This document shows positions 43,529 to 53,543 of a stretch of 64,000 bases of DNA, in pieces (position 1 is the first letter of the stretch; each line of letters opens with the position of its first letter). A model generated the notes under the pieces. It did not search any database, was not told the origin of the DNA, and worked only from the letters and a program-made list of their open reading frames with translations. The stretch comes from Desulfobacterales bacterium RIFOXYA12_FULL_46_15 (GTDB taxonomy: Bacteria > Desulfobacterota > Desulfobacteria > Desulfobacterales > Desulfobacteraceae): the NCBI GenBank assembly GCA_001799395.1, contig MGTJ01000233.1, positions 1 through 64,000 on the forward strand, read 5' to 3'. A program made the position numbers and the translations under genes.

Positions 43529-43891
43529 ATGAAGAAAACTATTGTATTGCTGGTATTGACTGTTCTTTTTTTGGGTGCTTCTTCCCCGCAAAATATCGTC
43601 GGAAGATGGGAGAATTCTGAAAAATTAATTGATGCACAACCCGGTGAGATCCAACTTCTTTTGAAAAAAGATGGAACCGGAGAGCTGATTCTGGATAAAG
43701 AGCGGTATTTCTGGGTGGCGGATAAATTTTTTTATAAAATCCTGGGAAATCAGATTGAAGTGGTTTTCATTTATGACGATGGCGGAAAAACAGACCCAGG
43801 GCGCCTTGATATCATCAAAATAAGTGCCCTGGAACTGGTTCTTGGTTTTAAAAAAGCCGGTTTAAAACTTGCTTTCAGGAAAATAAAATAA
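43529..43891 (+). CDS. Small exported protein of unknown function
   Basis: The protein is about 120 residues long. MKKTIVLLVLTVLFLGASSP is a Sec signal peptide, probably cleaved after GASS or SSP. The mature part is a small beta-rich domain starting NIVGRWENSEKLIDA, which is reminiscent of lipocalin-like or META-type small periplasmic domains, but I do not recognise it. ATG at 43529 is chosen (AAAGG four bases upstream); ATG at 43526 is equally possible. Confidence 0.65.
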   Translation: MKKTIVLLVLTVLFLGASSPQNIVGRWENSEKLIDAQPGEIQLLLKKDGTGELILDKERYFWVADKFFYKILGNQIEVVFIYDDGGKTDPGRLDIIKISALELVLGFKKAGLKLAFRKIK

Positions 43892-44062
43892 ATATAATAC
43901 TAAAATTTATATTTTAGATTGGACGAATCTAAATATTCTGTGTTATTTATTATTTAATTGAAGCGTTATCTTTAATTTCTCTTAGTCCACTCTCTGACGG
44001 AAGAATACAGGTCGTACGATGTTATAGCATTAATATTTTTAATACTATGAGGAGGGGCAACC

Positions 44063-45784
44063 ATGAATATCCGGAAAAAAATAATGATAACATCCTTTGT
44101 CGGAATGATTTTGCTTGGAATCATTATGTTTTTTATTGCTTCGTCTTCCATAAAAAATATGGGGATGAAAGAGCTGTATGATTTGAAAGCAACCTTGATG
44201 GAAGAAAAAAAGCAGAAGCTCAGGAATATAGTTGAAATGGGGGTCAGTCAAATCGAGGGGATATTTCTATCCAAAAATTATGATGATGCAGGAAAAATGG
44301 AATTGATTTTTAAACTCATCCAGGACATGAAATATGATCAGAACAAAGGATATATATGGATCAATGACATGACACCGGCCATGGTATATCACCCGGTCAA
44401 CCCGGCTTTGAACGGAAAAAATATGTCGGACTACAAAGATCCGGATGGAAAACATCTGTTTATTGAAATGGTTGAGGTTTGCAAAAAAGAGGGTGAAGGC
44501 GTAGTGAACTATAAATGGGAAAAACCGGGATTTAAAGAACCTGTTGATAAACTGTCCTATGTCAAACTCTTTAAGCCGCTGAACTGGGTCATTGGATCAG
44601 GTATTTATATTGATGATGTCAATGCGGCGATCATGGAAAAAGAAAAAATTGTCAAAGCCGGTATGGCCAGGCAGAGAAATCTTTTACTGGCTGCTATTTT
44701 TATTTCTCTCATCTTAAGTTTGGTTTTAACATACATGGTGGCCGGAAAAATATCAGGCCCGCTCCGTAATGCCTGTGGCATGGTCAAGGATATTGCGGAA
44801 GGCGAGGGGGATCTGACAGTCCGCCTCAAGATTGATTCAACGGATGAAGTGGGTGAATTGTCAAATGGATTCAATACGTTTGTCGGAAAACTCCAGGATA
44901 TAATCAAAAAGATATCCAACAGTTCAAGGGATGTTGACGTGTCGTCAAGCGATCTTTCCGAAATTTCAAGATTTCTGTCTGCAGAAGTCGAAGATACTGC
45001 TAAACGTTCCATTAATGTGGCAGCCTCCACAAAACAGATGGATGCCAATATTTCCAATGTTGCTGCGGCCATGGAACAGTCTACGACCAATTTGAATCTT
45101 GTTGTGGCAGCTGCAGAAGAGATGACGTCCACTATAGAAGAGATTGCCCGTAATGTGGAAAAAGCAAAAGATATTTCCGAAGGTGCGGTTTCACAGGCTT
45201 CAAGTGCATCGGTTAAAATGAACATCCTGGAAAAAACAGCAAAGGAAATCGGTAAGGTCACAGATGCCATCAGTGATATTTCAGAACAGACCAATCTTTT
45301 GGCCCTGAATGCCACCATTGAGGCAGCAAGGGCCGGGGAAGCAGGCAAAGGGTTTGCCGTTGTTGCCAACGAGATAAAAGATCTTGCAATTCAGACAGCA
45401 AATTCAACACGGGATATTAAAAAACAGATCGACGCCATTCAATCAACAACCGCTCTGGCAGTCAGTGAAATCGACGCGATTTCAAAGGTTATCACGAATA
45501 TTAATGAGATTGTTGCCTCCATTGCATCGGCAGTGGAAGAACAATCCGTCGTGACCAAGGAAATCTCCGGGAACATTGCCCAGGCAAGCCAGGGTATTGC
45601 CCTTGTAAACGAGAATATTAATCAGAGCTCAAGTGTATCCAATGAAATTGCAAAGGATATAGGCGGGGTCAGTCAGGCAACGGATAAAATTGCAGAAAGC
45701 AGCAGAAAAGTTGAGACAAGCTCCCGGCATCTGAAAGATATGGCTTCGGAACTGAAGGTGATCCTTGATGGGTTCAGGGTATGA
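44063..45784 (+). CDS. Methyl-accepting chemotaxis protein with single-Cache sensor
   Basis: A 573-residue chemoreceptor. Membrane spans are near 8-28 and 208-228; between them is a periplasmic single-Cache (sCache_2) domain with NKGYIWINDM, YHPVNPALNGK and WVIGSGIYIDDV. HAMP follows, then the MA signalling domain with the conserved hairpin tip EQTNLLALNATIEAARAGEA. Related sCache_2 sensors bind small carboxylates. GAGGAGGGG precedes the ATG. It is monocistronic, convergent with the RapA-like gene. Confidence 0.93.
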   Translation: MNIRKKIMITSFVGMILLGIIMFFIASSSIKNMGMKELYDLKATLMEEKKQKLRNIVEMGVSQIEGIFLSKNYDDAGKMELIFKLIQDMKYDQNKGYIWINDMTPAMVYHPVNPALNGKNMSDYKDPDGKHLFIEMVEVCKKEGEGVVNYKWEKPGFKEPVDKLSYVKLFKPLNWVIGSGIYIDDVNAAIMEKEKIVKAGMARQRNLLLAAIFISLILSLVLTYMVAGKISGPLRNACGMVKDIAEGEGDLTVRLKIDSTDEVGELSNGFNTFVGKLQDIIKKISNSSRDVDVSSSDLSEISRFLSAEVEDTAKRSINVAASTKQMDANISNVAAAMEQSTTNLNLVVAAAEEMTSTIEEIARNVEKAKDISEGAVSQASSASVKMNILEKTAKEIGKVTDAISDISEQTNLLALNATIEAARAGEAGKGFAVVANEIKDLAIQTANSTRDIKKQIDAIQSTTALAVSEIDAISKVITNINEIVASIASAVEEQSVVTKEISGNIAQASQGIALVNENINQSSSVSNEIAKDIGGVSQATDKIAESSRKVETSSRHLKDMASELKVILDGFRV

Positions 45785-45820
45785 ATTCAGGGAAGACAGG
45801 TTTTGAAGGGGGTTAAGTCC

Positions 45821-48508
45821 TTAAAGAACCCGGATGAGTCTTAAAGCGTCAAGCCTTGGCCGGGCCGAACCCAGATGCTCTATAAGGGATGTTTCCTGAA
45901 TCCGGAAGGAATTGATTTCAGCTTCACGGATATCCGGATTTATTTTCTGAAGATCCAGAAGCCTTGTGATCTCCCGGCCCAACATCTCAGCGATGTTCGT
46001 CTTTACTTTTTCCATGATGTCAATGGACAGTGTTTCTGCAATGGAAATGCTTTTCTGAATCATGGAAGGGATGATTTCCTGCCGGATGGGATCGATATCT
46101 TTAAACCAGTTTTTTTCTTCTTCGGTCATATTTTTTAAAAAATCTGTAAAATCAAATCGTTCCGTGACATTGTGTCCTTCATGGTCCACCACAAGGTGAA
46201 TGGGGTCACAGGTCAGATACCGGTTCATTTCAAGGTATGGCGGAGCCATACATTCCAGGATAAATATGGTTTCAAGAAAAAGCCCCTTGACTTTGTCTTG
46301 ATGAAGTCTTGCTAATGCACAGGACCCGGTATTGTTTGTGATGAAATATTCAAAGGCCTGATGGACAAAGGGGTGATCCCAGGATAAAAAATCCAGGTCA
46401 TCTCTCAGTCCGGCAAGGCTTCTTTTAAAGGTCAAGATGTCGGAAAGCCTTGTGGAAGCGGGAAAGTTTTGATCAGTCACATTACTGAAGTTCAATTTAA
46501 AGACAGAATCATTAATAAAATCGGTCTCAATCCCGTAATGCGAAAAAACTTTGATCAGGATGTTTTCAAGATGCTTATCCTCCTCAAAAGTTTCAACAGC
46601 CTGGATGGTTTTTTGTGCAGGCCCTGGTTTAAAGGAATTCATCTCAAGAAGGACGTTTTTCCCCTGGGCGAGTTTTTTTTCAGTTTCCGTTCGAAAAGCC
46701 CTTGTCCCTGAGATTAATTTTTGAAGCTTTTGTTCATCTATGATTTCATCTGCCTTTGTCCGGGTAAACAATTCCTTAAGGTCAGTTTCAAATTTTTTGT
46801 AAATTAGATGAAGGCCATTTGTATTCCGTGCAAAGAGGTTTAACCCGTCCATATACCACCGGGCCAGGATTTCAAAAACACTTCCCCGGATATAGGGTAC
46901 ATGAATCCGGATATCGTTTTTCTGTCCGATCCTGTCAAGCCGCCCGATCCTCTGTTCCAAAAGTTCAGGATTCAAGGGCAGGTCAAACAAAAATAGGTGA
47001 TGCACAAACTGGAAATTTCTTCCTTCACTGCCGATTTCCGAAGAGATCAATACCTTTGCCCCGTCTTCCCTTAAGAAAAAGGCTGCATTCCTGTCCCGTT
47101 GGAGAAGGGTCATGCTTTCATCAAACCTTGCCATCTCGATCGTGATGTGATTTGCAACGGCAGCTTCAATGGACAAGGCTTTCTGCCGTGATGAGGAAAT
47201 TACAAGAATTTTTTCCTTTTGCCGGATCAGGTCGATAAGATAAAGGATTCTCGGGTCTTGGCTAAATTCATAACAGCTTTGATTTTCAGGATCAAAAAAT
47301 TCCTCATTAACGGATCTGATTTTGGAAGGCTCGGCATCAAGCGCCTTTACATGAGGTACTCGCATGGGAAACCCTTGGATGACATTCCTCTGGTTTCTGA
47401 ATATCACCCGGCCCGGTCCATAGGAATCCAGAAAGGCATCAATGTTTTCCCCTTTTTCCAAAAGGATTTTGGCGGTTTCAATGGTTTTTTCATAAAGAGC
47501 TGTTTTTTCAAGATAGGCAGCAAAATCAAAATACCGCCGGGGGTCCAGGAGGTTTAAATGAAGAAAATGGTTTTTTATTCCCATCTGTTCCGGTGTGGCC
47601 GTCAACAACATCAATCCGGGTGCGGCTTTGGAAAGCTGACGGATAAAAGCATGGGTTTTTTCGTTATCTGCAATATGATGGGCTTCATCTACCACCACCA
47701 TATCCCACCCTGATTCCATAATTTTTGAATGCCACCGGATCGTATCGAGAAAATTAAAACCGACAATGGCCAATTGGTGTTCGAGAAAAGGGTTGAGGCC
47801 TTTCCCCCTGCGGTCAAGATTTCTGCAATAGGCCTCGTTAAGGATCATAAAGGACAGGCTGAACCTTTTGTATAATTCAATAAACCATTGATGGGTCAAG
47901 GATTCCGGAACAATAATGAGGACTCTCTGGATTCTGTGGCTGATGACAAGCTTATGAAGAATAAGGCAGGCCTCGATGGTTTTGCCAAGACCGGTTTCAT
48001 CGGAAAGCAGCACCCTTGGCACATGCCGGGAGGCAACTGCATCGGCAATGAAAAACTGGTGGGGGATGAGTTCTATTTTGCCCCCGAGAAACCCTTTTAC
48101 CGGAGATGCATCATAAAGCGCCTTTGATTTAAGCAATTTCCGGCGTAGATCAAAGGCCTGGTTTGATTCTGTGATCCCTGCAAAAAGCCGGTCCTGAGGC
48201 ATGGAAAACGAGATGGTGTCTGAGAGGTCATTTTCACAAACCACCTCATTTCCCCCGGAATAATACATTAAGCCGTCTGATTCTGTTACGGTTGCAATTA
48301 TCATTTTTTTACCGGCTTTTGACTGAATCTCATCACCGGGTTTAAAGATGATCCGTTTCAGGGGGGCGGAGGAAAGGGAATACCTCCTTTCACATCCACA
48401 TGATTCAAACCGTACGACCATGGTTTTCGGTTCGATACAGGCCAGCAGCCCAAGCCCGAGTTCCGGTTCTGCTTCGCTGATCCATCTTTGCCCCGCAACC
48501 GGTCTCAT
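45821..48508 (-). CDS. rapA: RapA-like SNF2/Swi2 ATPase
   Basis: An 895-residue SNF2-family protein with Walker A SDETGLGKTIEACLIL near residue 168, a VVVDEAHH box, LLTATPEQMGI and the C-terminal helicase motif RIGRLDRIGQKNDIRIHVPY. N- and C-terminal regions fit RapA, which recycles RNA polymerase after termination. Some motifs differ from E. coli RapA, so a paralogue with a different role is possible. A 184-residue unknown gene lies immediately upstream, 11 bases away. Confidence 0.82.
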   Translation of the reverse strand: MRPVAGQRWISEAEPELGLGLLACIEPKTMVVRFESCGCERRYSLSSAPLKRIIFKPGDEIQSKAGKKMIIATVTESDGLMYYSGGNEVVCENDLSDTISFSMPQDRLFAGITESNQAFDLRRKLLKSKALYDASPVKGFLGGKIELIPHQFFIADAVASRHVPRVLLSDETGLGKTIEACLILHKLVISHRIQRVLIIVPESLTHQWFIELYKRFSLSFMILNEAYCRNLDRRGKGLNPFLEHQLAIVGFNFLDTIRWHSKIMESGWDMVVVDEAHHIADNEKTHAFIRQLSKAAPGLMLLTATPEQMGIKNHFLHLNLLDPRRYFDFAAYLEKTALYEKTIETAKILLEKGENIDAFLDSYGPGRVIFRNQRNVIQGFPMRVPHVKALDAEPSKIRSVNEEFFDPENQSCYEFSQDPRILYLIDLIRQKEKILVISSSRQKALSIEAAVANHITIEMARFDESMTLLQRDRNAAFFLREDGAKVLISSEIGSEGRNFQFVHHLFLFDLPLNPELLEQRIGRLDRIGQKNDIRIHVPYIRGSVFEILARWYMDGLNLFARNTNGLHLIYKKFETDLKELFTRTKADEIIDEQKLQKLISGTRAFRTETEKKLAQGKNVLLEMNSFKPGPAQKTIQAVETFEEDKHLENILIKVFSHYGIETDFINDSVFKLNFSNVTDQNFPASTRLSDILTFKRSLAGLRDDLDFLSWDHPFVHQAFEYFITNNTGSCALARLHQDKVKGLFLETIFILECMAPPYLEMNRYLTCDPIHLVVDHEGHNVTERFDFTDFLKNMTEEEKNWFKDIDPIRQEIIPSMIQKSISIAETLSIDIMEKVKTNIAEMLGREITRLLDLQKINPDIREAEINSFRIQETSLIEHLGSARPRLDALRLIRVL

Positions 48509-48519
48509 GGTTACTGATT

Positions 48520-49074
48520 TTATCTGTCCTTCAGGGCCGAATCAATAACCATACGTGAAAATGGCCTGGATATCTTGTTCGGGCTGCCGGAGAGAGAATT
48601 GCCTTTAAGTTTGTGGGCGCTGCCGCTGAAAGTGGCGGTTTCCTGATTGCCAAACCGGATCTGATAACTGGGTCTGACTCCTTTGCCGGTAATATCAAAG
48701 CAGACACTGGCGTTTAAATCCTTTTGCATATTAGCGGATACTTTTTTCAAAAACGAAGGTGAAAGTTGTTTGATACGGTCTTCATTCCATTCAACAGGGA
48801 TAACTTCATTTTTACCGGCACCTGAAGCAGGAATCTTTTTGACCTTTATTTTATTGATAAGGGATATTAGATGTTTGATTTTCAATCCCAGGTTTTTTAC
48901 CGACCGCTGCTGGATTTCATCATCGGCCAGCGGGATGAGCAGGTCAAGCTGTGCTTGGGCTTTCTGACAGCATTCCCGTGAAGCGTCCACGGCATTCTGT
49001 TCAATTAATAAACTCAGGTTTTCGCATAATCGGTTTATTGCATGCCGGGACTCTCTAAATTTGTCAGGTTCCAT
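48520..49074 (-). CDS. Hypothetical protein upstream of rapA
   Basis: A 184-residue soluble protein with a helical N-terminal half (residues 1-80, cysteine-containing), a lysine-rich linker and a C-terminal half that looks like a small beta domain (DLNASVCFDITGKGVRPSYQ). I do not recognise it. It is co-directional with rapA with an 11-base gap, so it is probably in the same transcript. GGAGAGATGG before its ATG is a good ribosome-binding site. Confidence 0.6.
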   Translation of the reverse strand: MEPDKFRESRHAINRLCENLSLLIEQNAVDASRECCQKAQAQLDLLIPLADDEIQQRSVKNLGLKIKHLISLINKIKVKKIPASGAGKNEVIPVEWNEDRIKQLSPSFLKKVSANMQKDLNASVCFDITGKGVRPSYQIRFGNQETATFSGSAHKLKGNSLSGSPNKISRPFSRMVIDSALKDR

Positions 49075-49289
49075 CTCTCCTCCTGTTATACTTGTTGATA
49101 CAGTCTTTAATCGTCTAGCAGGCGAGAAATTTTTAAGTTTCAGATTTTGTCCTGCATGTCATGAGACTTATGAGATGATGGTACACTTCCCGGACATGGA
49201 ATACAAGTCTTTTAAAAACTTGATCTGAATCAAGGTAATCTCCTTTCTCAAGTCCTATAATCATGAAAAATAATGCGGAGATTAATGGG

Positions 49290-50312
49290 ATGGTATTTCT
49301 AAACCGGTTCAGCAAGTACACAAAATCTCAAATCATCAGAAGATGGGTACAGTTGTTATTCCTTGCCGTCATCTGTTTTATCGGGTTCATGTTTATCCGG
49401 TTTGCAGGCAGTCTTGAAAACGGGATACTGCCAAAGGTTGAGCGACCGGCAGGGGTTGAGGCATTTTTGCCGATCAGCGCTCTTGTCAGTCTTAAATATT
49501 TTGTTTTGACTGGCATCGTCAACGATGTCCATCCTTCAGCCCTGGTAATTTTTCTGATTATTTGTGCCACAACAGTGTTTGTCAGAAAGGGATTTTGCGC
49601 CTATATCTGCCCCTTTGGCCTGTTGTCGGAATATCTTTATTTTCTTCATTGTAAGATATTCAAGAATGAAATCAGGCTTCCGGCTTTATTCGACGCTATC
49701 TTACGCTCCATAAAATATGGTCTTGCAGGTGTTTTCATTTATTTAATTTTTTTTCGCATGCCTGTCCCGGTTATTGAAGAGTTTATACACAGCCCCTACC
49801 ATATCCTTGCAGATATCAACATGTATCGGTTTTTTACCGATATATCTCCAACAGCCTTATCCGTCATTTCCGGTATCGGTTTAATGTCGGTTCTGATCAG
49901 AAATTTCTGGTGCCGTTATCTATGTCCCTATGGTGCATTGCTTGGCATTTTAAGTGTTATCAGTCTTGGCAGGATTCAATTGAACCGGTCCTGCTGCAAA
50001 GACTGTGGAAAATGTGAAAAAGTCTGTCCCGGACAGATTCATATCCGGCAGGGACAGGCTGCCTTTTCTTTTGAGTGTAGTGCCTGCCTACAATGTGTTC
50101 ATGCCTGTCCTGAAAAAGGGGCACTTAAATATTTTTTTCCTGTTAAACGGTCTTCTATCGGGAGTATGGGGATCGCACTGATCTTTCTGGCTATGTTTAC
50201 CACCGGTATCACCTTTGCAAAATTAACCGATCATTGGAAAAGCAGGATTTCAAATGAAATTTATTTTTATCACATGATGACTGAAGGCATGTTAAAAAAA
50301 ACATACAGATAA
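49290..50312 (+). CDS. napH: NapH/NosR-like membrane iron-sulfur protein
   Basis: A 340-residue polytopic ferredoxin. Four to five membrane spans carry two CxxxCP motifs (YICPFG and YLCPYGA regions), followed by two [4Fe-4S] motifs, CKDCGKCEKVCP and CSACLQCVHACP. This is the NapH/CcoG/NosR arrangement, in which NapH forms a quinol dehydrogenase with NapG. GGAG nine bases before the ATG at 49290 is better than the unsupported ATG at 49263. The gene is 650 bases from napD, separated by the opposite-strand mobB. Confidence 0.78.
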   Translation: MVFLNRFSKYTKSQIIRRWVQLLFLAVICFIGFMFIRFAGSLENGILPKVERPAGVEAFLPISALVSLKYFVLTGIVNDVHPSALVIFLIICATTVFVRKGFCAYICPFGLLSEYLYFLHCKIFKNEIRLPALFDAILRSIKYGLAGVFIYLIFFRMPVPVIEEFIHSPYHILADINMYRFFTDISPTALSVISGIGLMSVLIRNFWCRYLCPYGALLGILSVISLGRIQLNRSCCKDCGKCEKVCPGQIHIRQGQAAFSFECSACLQCVHACPEKGALKYFFPVKRSSIGSMGIALIFLAMFTTGITFAKLTDHWKSRISNEIYFYHMMTEGMLKKTYR

Positions 50313-50341
50313 AAAAAATAAAACAAGGTTCTGAACGAATT

Positions 50342-50833
50342 TCAGCCTTTTGCCAAGGTTAAAAGAAAATCAGCCAGAACGTCCACATCAGATCTTTGAA
50401 AAACAGGAAGATTGATTTTGCCAATTGAATCTTCCGACACGACGGCTCTCATGTTATGAAGTCCGGTAAATAACGGAGGCCTTCCAATGGCTTCCCTGAA
50501 AACTTCTATTTTTTGAAACGGGCCGCTGATCCATCCTTCGATCAAGACAAGATCCACTTTTGAATAATAGGTTTCAATGATCATTTCAGGAGAGGTATCC
50601 GGGGTTCTCGGCAGATAGATGACGTTCATTTCTTCCGTTACGACCGTTACAGGAGCCGCGCCTGCCGTCCTGTGCCGGAATGAATCCTTGCCCGGCTTGT
50701 CCAGTTCGTGGACATGGGCGCTGTGTTTCAGTGTGCCGACAATGATATTTTTTTTGACAAAGTTTTTCACAAGGTCAACAATCAATGTGGTCTTTCCACA
50801 ACCAGCATGCCCGACAATATGGATGGGTGTCAT
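50342..50833 (-). CDS. mobB: Molybdopterin-guanine dinucleotide biosynthesis protein B
   Basis: A 163-residue GTP-binding protein with P-loop GHAGCGKTT (residues 7-15) and the MobB motifs HSAHVHELDKPGKDSFRH and VDLVLIEGW. MobB helps supply GTP to MobA for the guanine-dinucleotide form of the molybdenum cofactor, which NapA uses. Its place inside the nap region, on the opposite strand, fits this job. Confidence 0.9.
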   Translation of the reverse strand: MTPIHIVGHAGCGKTTLIVDLVKNFVKKNIIVGTLKHSAHVHELDKPGKDSFRHRTAGAAPVTVVTEEMNVIYLPRTPDTSPEMIIETYYSKVDLVLIEGWISGPFQKIEVFREAIGRPPLFTGLHNMRAVVSEDSIGKINLPVFQRSDVDVLADFLLTLAKG

Positions 50834-50884
50834 TTTTAATGTCCTTATATAAGGGTTAATGATTCAATTTAAATGGTGTACAAT

Positions 50885-50906
50885 GATTTGAGAAATATTT
50901 CAAATC
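50885..50906 (+). promoter_or_regulatory. 22-base inverted repeat upstream of napD
   Basis: GATTTGA and TCAAATC are exact complements separated by eight bases, 58 bases before the napD ATG and 52 bases from the mobB start. It is a good candidate operator for a dimeric regulator. The spacing does not match FNR (TTGAT-N4-ATCAA) exactly, so the protein is not named. Confidence 0.5.
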
Positions 50907-50963
50907 AGGGTTAAAATAATAAAGGGGTTTGAACGACTTATAAAAATTATAACAGGAGATACT

Positions 50964-51191
50964 ATGCCGATATTCAGTTTTCTGGCGTTTCCAAAAACAG
51001 ACATGAAGGACAGGCTCATTGCCGATCTTTCAGCCATGGCTTATTGTGAAATAAAACCGTCCGGAAACAAGGATGTCCTGATCCTTCTGACAGATACCCC
51101 GGATGAAGAAGCCAATAAAAACCTGATCGATGCCATAAAGGCGCTCAACTCTTTGCAATCATTGAGCATGGCTTTTGGGCATACGGATTAA
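50964..51191 (+). CDS. napD: NapD-like chaperone
   Basis: A 75-residue NapD-fold protein (ferredoxin-like): it has alternating strands and helices with IADLSAMAYCEIKPSGNKDVLI and the end LQSLSMAFGHTD. NapD binds the twin-arginine signal peptide of NapA and prevents premature export. Sequence similarity to classic NapD is modest, but size and the position 36 bases before napA support the call. ACAGGAG precedes the ATG. Confidence 0.75.
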   Translation: MPIFSFLAFPKTDMKDRLIADLSAMAYCEIKPSGNKDVLILLTDTPDEEANKNLIDAIKALNSLQSLSMAFGHTD

Positions 51192-51227
51192 CAAAATATT
51201 TTATACTATCGATAAAAGGAGAGGCAT

Positions 51228-53543
51228 ATGACATTCACAAGACGAGATTTCATCAAGAACATGGCTTTGAAAAGTGCTGCAGTGGCTGCTGCAACCATGT
51301 TTCCCGGCATTAGTTTTTCCGGCTGGAACCCGGCTGATCTTTCAGCCGATTCCATTGTCTGGAGCAAGACACCCTGTCGCTTCTGCGGGACTGGCTGCGG
51401 GCTTCTTGTGGGTGTATCAGGAGAAAAAGCCGTTGCCGTTAAGGGTGATCCCAATTCATCCGTTAACAAAGGTCTTTGCTGTGTCAAAGGATATCATTCC
51501 ATACAGATTCTGTATGGTAAGGACAGGTTTGTCACAGCCTATGTCAGAAAAGACGGAAATCTTGTCCCCACACCCATTCAAGAGGCCCTGGATCTGGTTG
51601 CAGCCCGGATGAAATCATCCATTGAAAAAAACGGAAAGAATTCCGTTGCCATCTATGGATCAGGGCAATGGTCAATTCCGGACGGTTATACAGCCTCGAA
51701 ATTTTTTAAGGGATGCATCGGCACCAATAATGTGGAAGCTAATGCAAGACTCTGTATGGCCAGCGCCGTTACCGGGTGTCTGACCACTTTCGGCCTGGAT
51801 GAACCCATGGGTTGCTATGAAGATATTGATAATGCTGATGTTTTTGTCACCTGGGGGAACAACATGGCGGAAATGCACCCTGTGCTGTTCTCAAGAATGC
51901 TGGCCAATAAAAAATCAAAAACCCATGTCCAAATCATTGATCTTACCACCCGGTTTACCCGGTCAAGCCAGGCTGCAGACAAATCCATCCTATTTAATCC
52001 CCAGTCTGATCTGGCCATTGCAAATGCCATTTGTTATGAGATTATTAAAAATAATGAGGTAAACCAGGAATTTATATCCAGCCATGTTTCCTTTCATAAA
52101 GGAAAAACCAATATCGGATATGGAACCGAGGATCATTTCGCCTTTTCCGACACGGCAGAATCCGTTGATTTTGAAGCCTATAAGACATTCCTTAAGGATT
52201 ATACTCCTGAAGCGGCTGAGAAGATTTCAGGCGTCCCGGCTGCAGATATCAAATACCTTGCGTCACTGTATGGCGATCCGGATAAAAAAGTGACTTCATT
52301 CTGGACCATGGGCATGAACCAGCACACCCGGGGGACCTGGATTAATAACCTGGTTTATAATATTCATCTTCTGACCGGCAAAATTTGTGAACCAGGCAAC
52401 AGTCCTTTTTCCCTAACAGGCCAGCCCAGCGCATGCGGCACGGTCAGGGAAGTCGGAACAATGACCCATAAACTGCCCCATGGCGTAGTAACCGAGGAGG
52501 CTGACCGGAAAATGGCGGCAAAAATCTGGGATGTTCCTGAATCCAATATCGACCCCAAACCCACCTATCATACCGTAGAAATGTTTCGTGCCCTGGATCG
52601 GGGAGAGATTACCTTTATGTGGATACAGGTAACCAATCCCATGGTCACCATGCCCAATCTGAGGCGTTACCGGGATGGCGCCAAAAAAGAAGGTCGGTTT
52701 ATCGTGGTATCTGAAATTTATCCAACCCCTACCTCAGATGTGGCTGATGTCATCCTGCCTTCAGCTCTCTGGGTGGAAAGAGAAGGCTTTTTCGGTAATT
52801 CCGAACGAAGAACCCAGCACAATGCACAACTGGTACCTAAACCTGGTGAGGCCATGTGCAACACCTGGCAGTTGATTCAGGTCGCAAGACGCATGGGGTT
52901 TGAAAAACAGTTTCCCTGGACTCAGGAAACCTATATCGAGGATATCTGGAATGAATATATCCGGTTTCATGACAGTCCCAAACATCGCATGGCTCCTTAC
53001 AAGCTTTTAAAAGAAAGGTCCGGGGTACAATGGCCTTTTGTGGACGGCAAAGAAACAAGGTGGCGGTATAATGGCAAATATGACCCGGCCTGCGGCAGCA
53101 ATACCTTTGATTTTTACGGTAAACCGGATCACAGGGCATGGATCTGGCTGCGCCCGTACGAGCCGGCTGCTGAATCACCGGACAAGGAATATCCTTTCTG
53201 GCTGAATACCGGCAGGGTCCTGGAACACTGGCACACAGGGTCCATGACAAGGCGAATCCCCATCCTGCATAAAGCCGTTCCAGAATCCTATGTAGAGATT
53301 CACCCTGAAGATGCAAAGCTTCTGGGTGTTGTAAACGAAAGCAAAGTGAACATAATCTCAAAAAGAGGCTCTGTGGTCATGAAAGCCTGCATCAACGGCA
53401 GGGGAAATCCCCCCAGGGGCATGGTATTTGTACCCTTCTTTGATGAGAACTACCTGATCAACGAAGTTACCCTGGATGCATTCTGCCCCATATCCAAACA
53501 ACCGGATTATAAAAAATGTGCCGTAAGATTGGAGAAAGCCTGA
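51228..53543 (+). CDS. napA: Periplasmic nitrate reductase catalytic subunit NapA
   Basis: A 771-residue molybdoenzyme that reduces nitrate to nitrite in the periplasm. The twin-arginine signal TRRDFIKN (residues 4-11) leads into a [4Fe-4S] motif C50-x2-C53-x3-C57-x26-C84. Cys176 in ARLCMASAV is the expected molybdenum ligand, so this is not a selenocysteine enzyme. GLDEPMGCYEDIDNADVFV and WGNNMAEMHP are typical of NapA, and the length is close to the monomeric Desulfovibrio enzyme. AAAAGGAGAGG precedes the ATG. Its stop overlaps the start of the tetrahaem cytochrome gene. Confidence 0.92.
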   Translation: MTFTRRDFIKNMALKSAAVAAATMFPGISFSGWNPADLSADSIVWSKTPCRFCGTGCGLLVGVSGEKAVAVKGDPNSSVNKGLCCVKGYHSIQILYGKDRFVTAYVRKDGNLVPTPIQEALDLVAARMKSSIEKNGKNSVAIYGSGQWSIPDGYTASKFFKGCIGTNNVEANARLCMASAVTGCLTTFGLDEPMGCYEDIDNADVFVTWGNNMAEMHPVLFSRMLANKKSKTHVQIIDLTTRFTRSSQAADKSILFNPQSDLAIANAICYEIIKNNEVNQEFISSHVSFHKGKTNIGYGTEDHFAFSDTAESVDFEAYKTFLKDYTPEAAEKISGVPAADIKYLASLYGDPDKKVTSFWTMGMNQHTRGTWINNLVYNIHLLTGKICEPGNSPFSLTGQPSACGTVREVGTMTHKLPHGVVTEEADRKMAAKIWDVPESNIDPKPTYHTVEMFRALDRGEITFMWIQVTNPMVTMPNLRRYRDGAKKEGRFIVVSEIYPTPTSDVADVILPSALWVEREGFFGNSERRTQHNAQLVPKPGEAMCNTWQLIQVARRMGFEKQFPWTQETYIEDIWNEYIRFHDSPKHRMAPYKLLKERSGVQWPFVDGKETRWRYNGKYDPACGSNTFDFYGKPDHRAWIWLRPYEPAAESPDKEYPFWLNTGRVLEHWHTGSMTRRIPILHKAVPESYVEIHPEDAKLLGVVNESKVNIISKRGSVVMKACINGRGNPPRGMVFVPFFDENYLINEVTLDAFCPISKQPDYKKCAVRLEKA

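Noticed and set aside
44605..45369. Long minus-strand frame (254 codons) opposite the chemoreceptor
   Set aside because: It lies wholly inside a clear MCP gene, has no domain pattern and no ribosome-binding site; an antisense shadow of repetitive helical coding sequence.
51228..53543. NapA as a selenocysteine formate dehydrogenase
   Set aside because: The molybdenum-ligand position is Cys176 and the surrounding motifs are NapA-type; no in-frame UGA is present.
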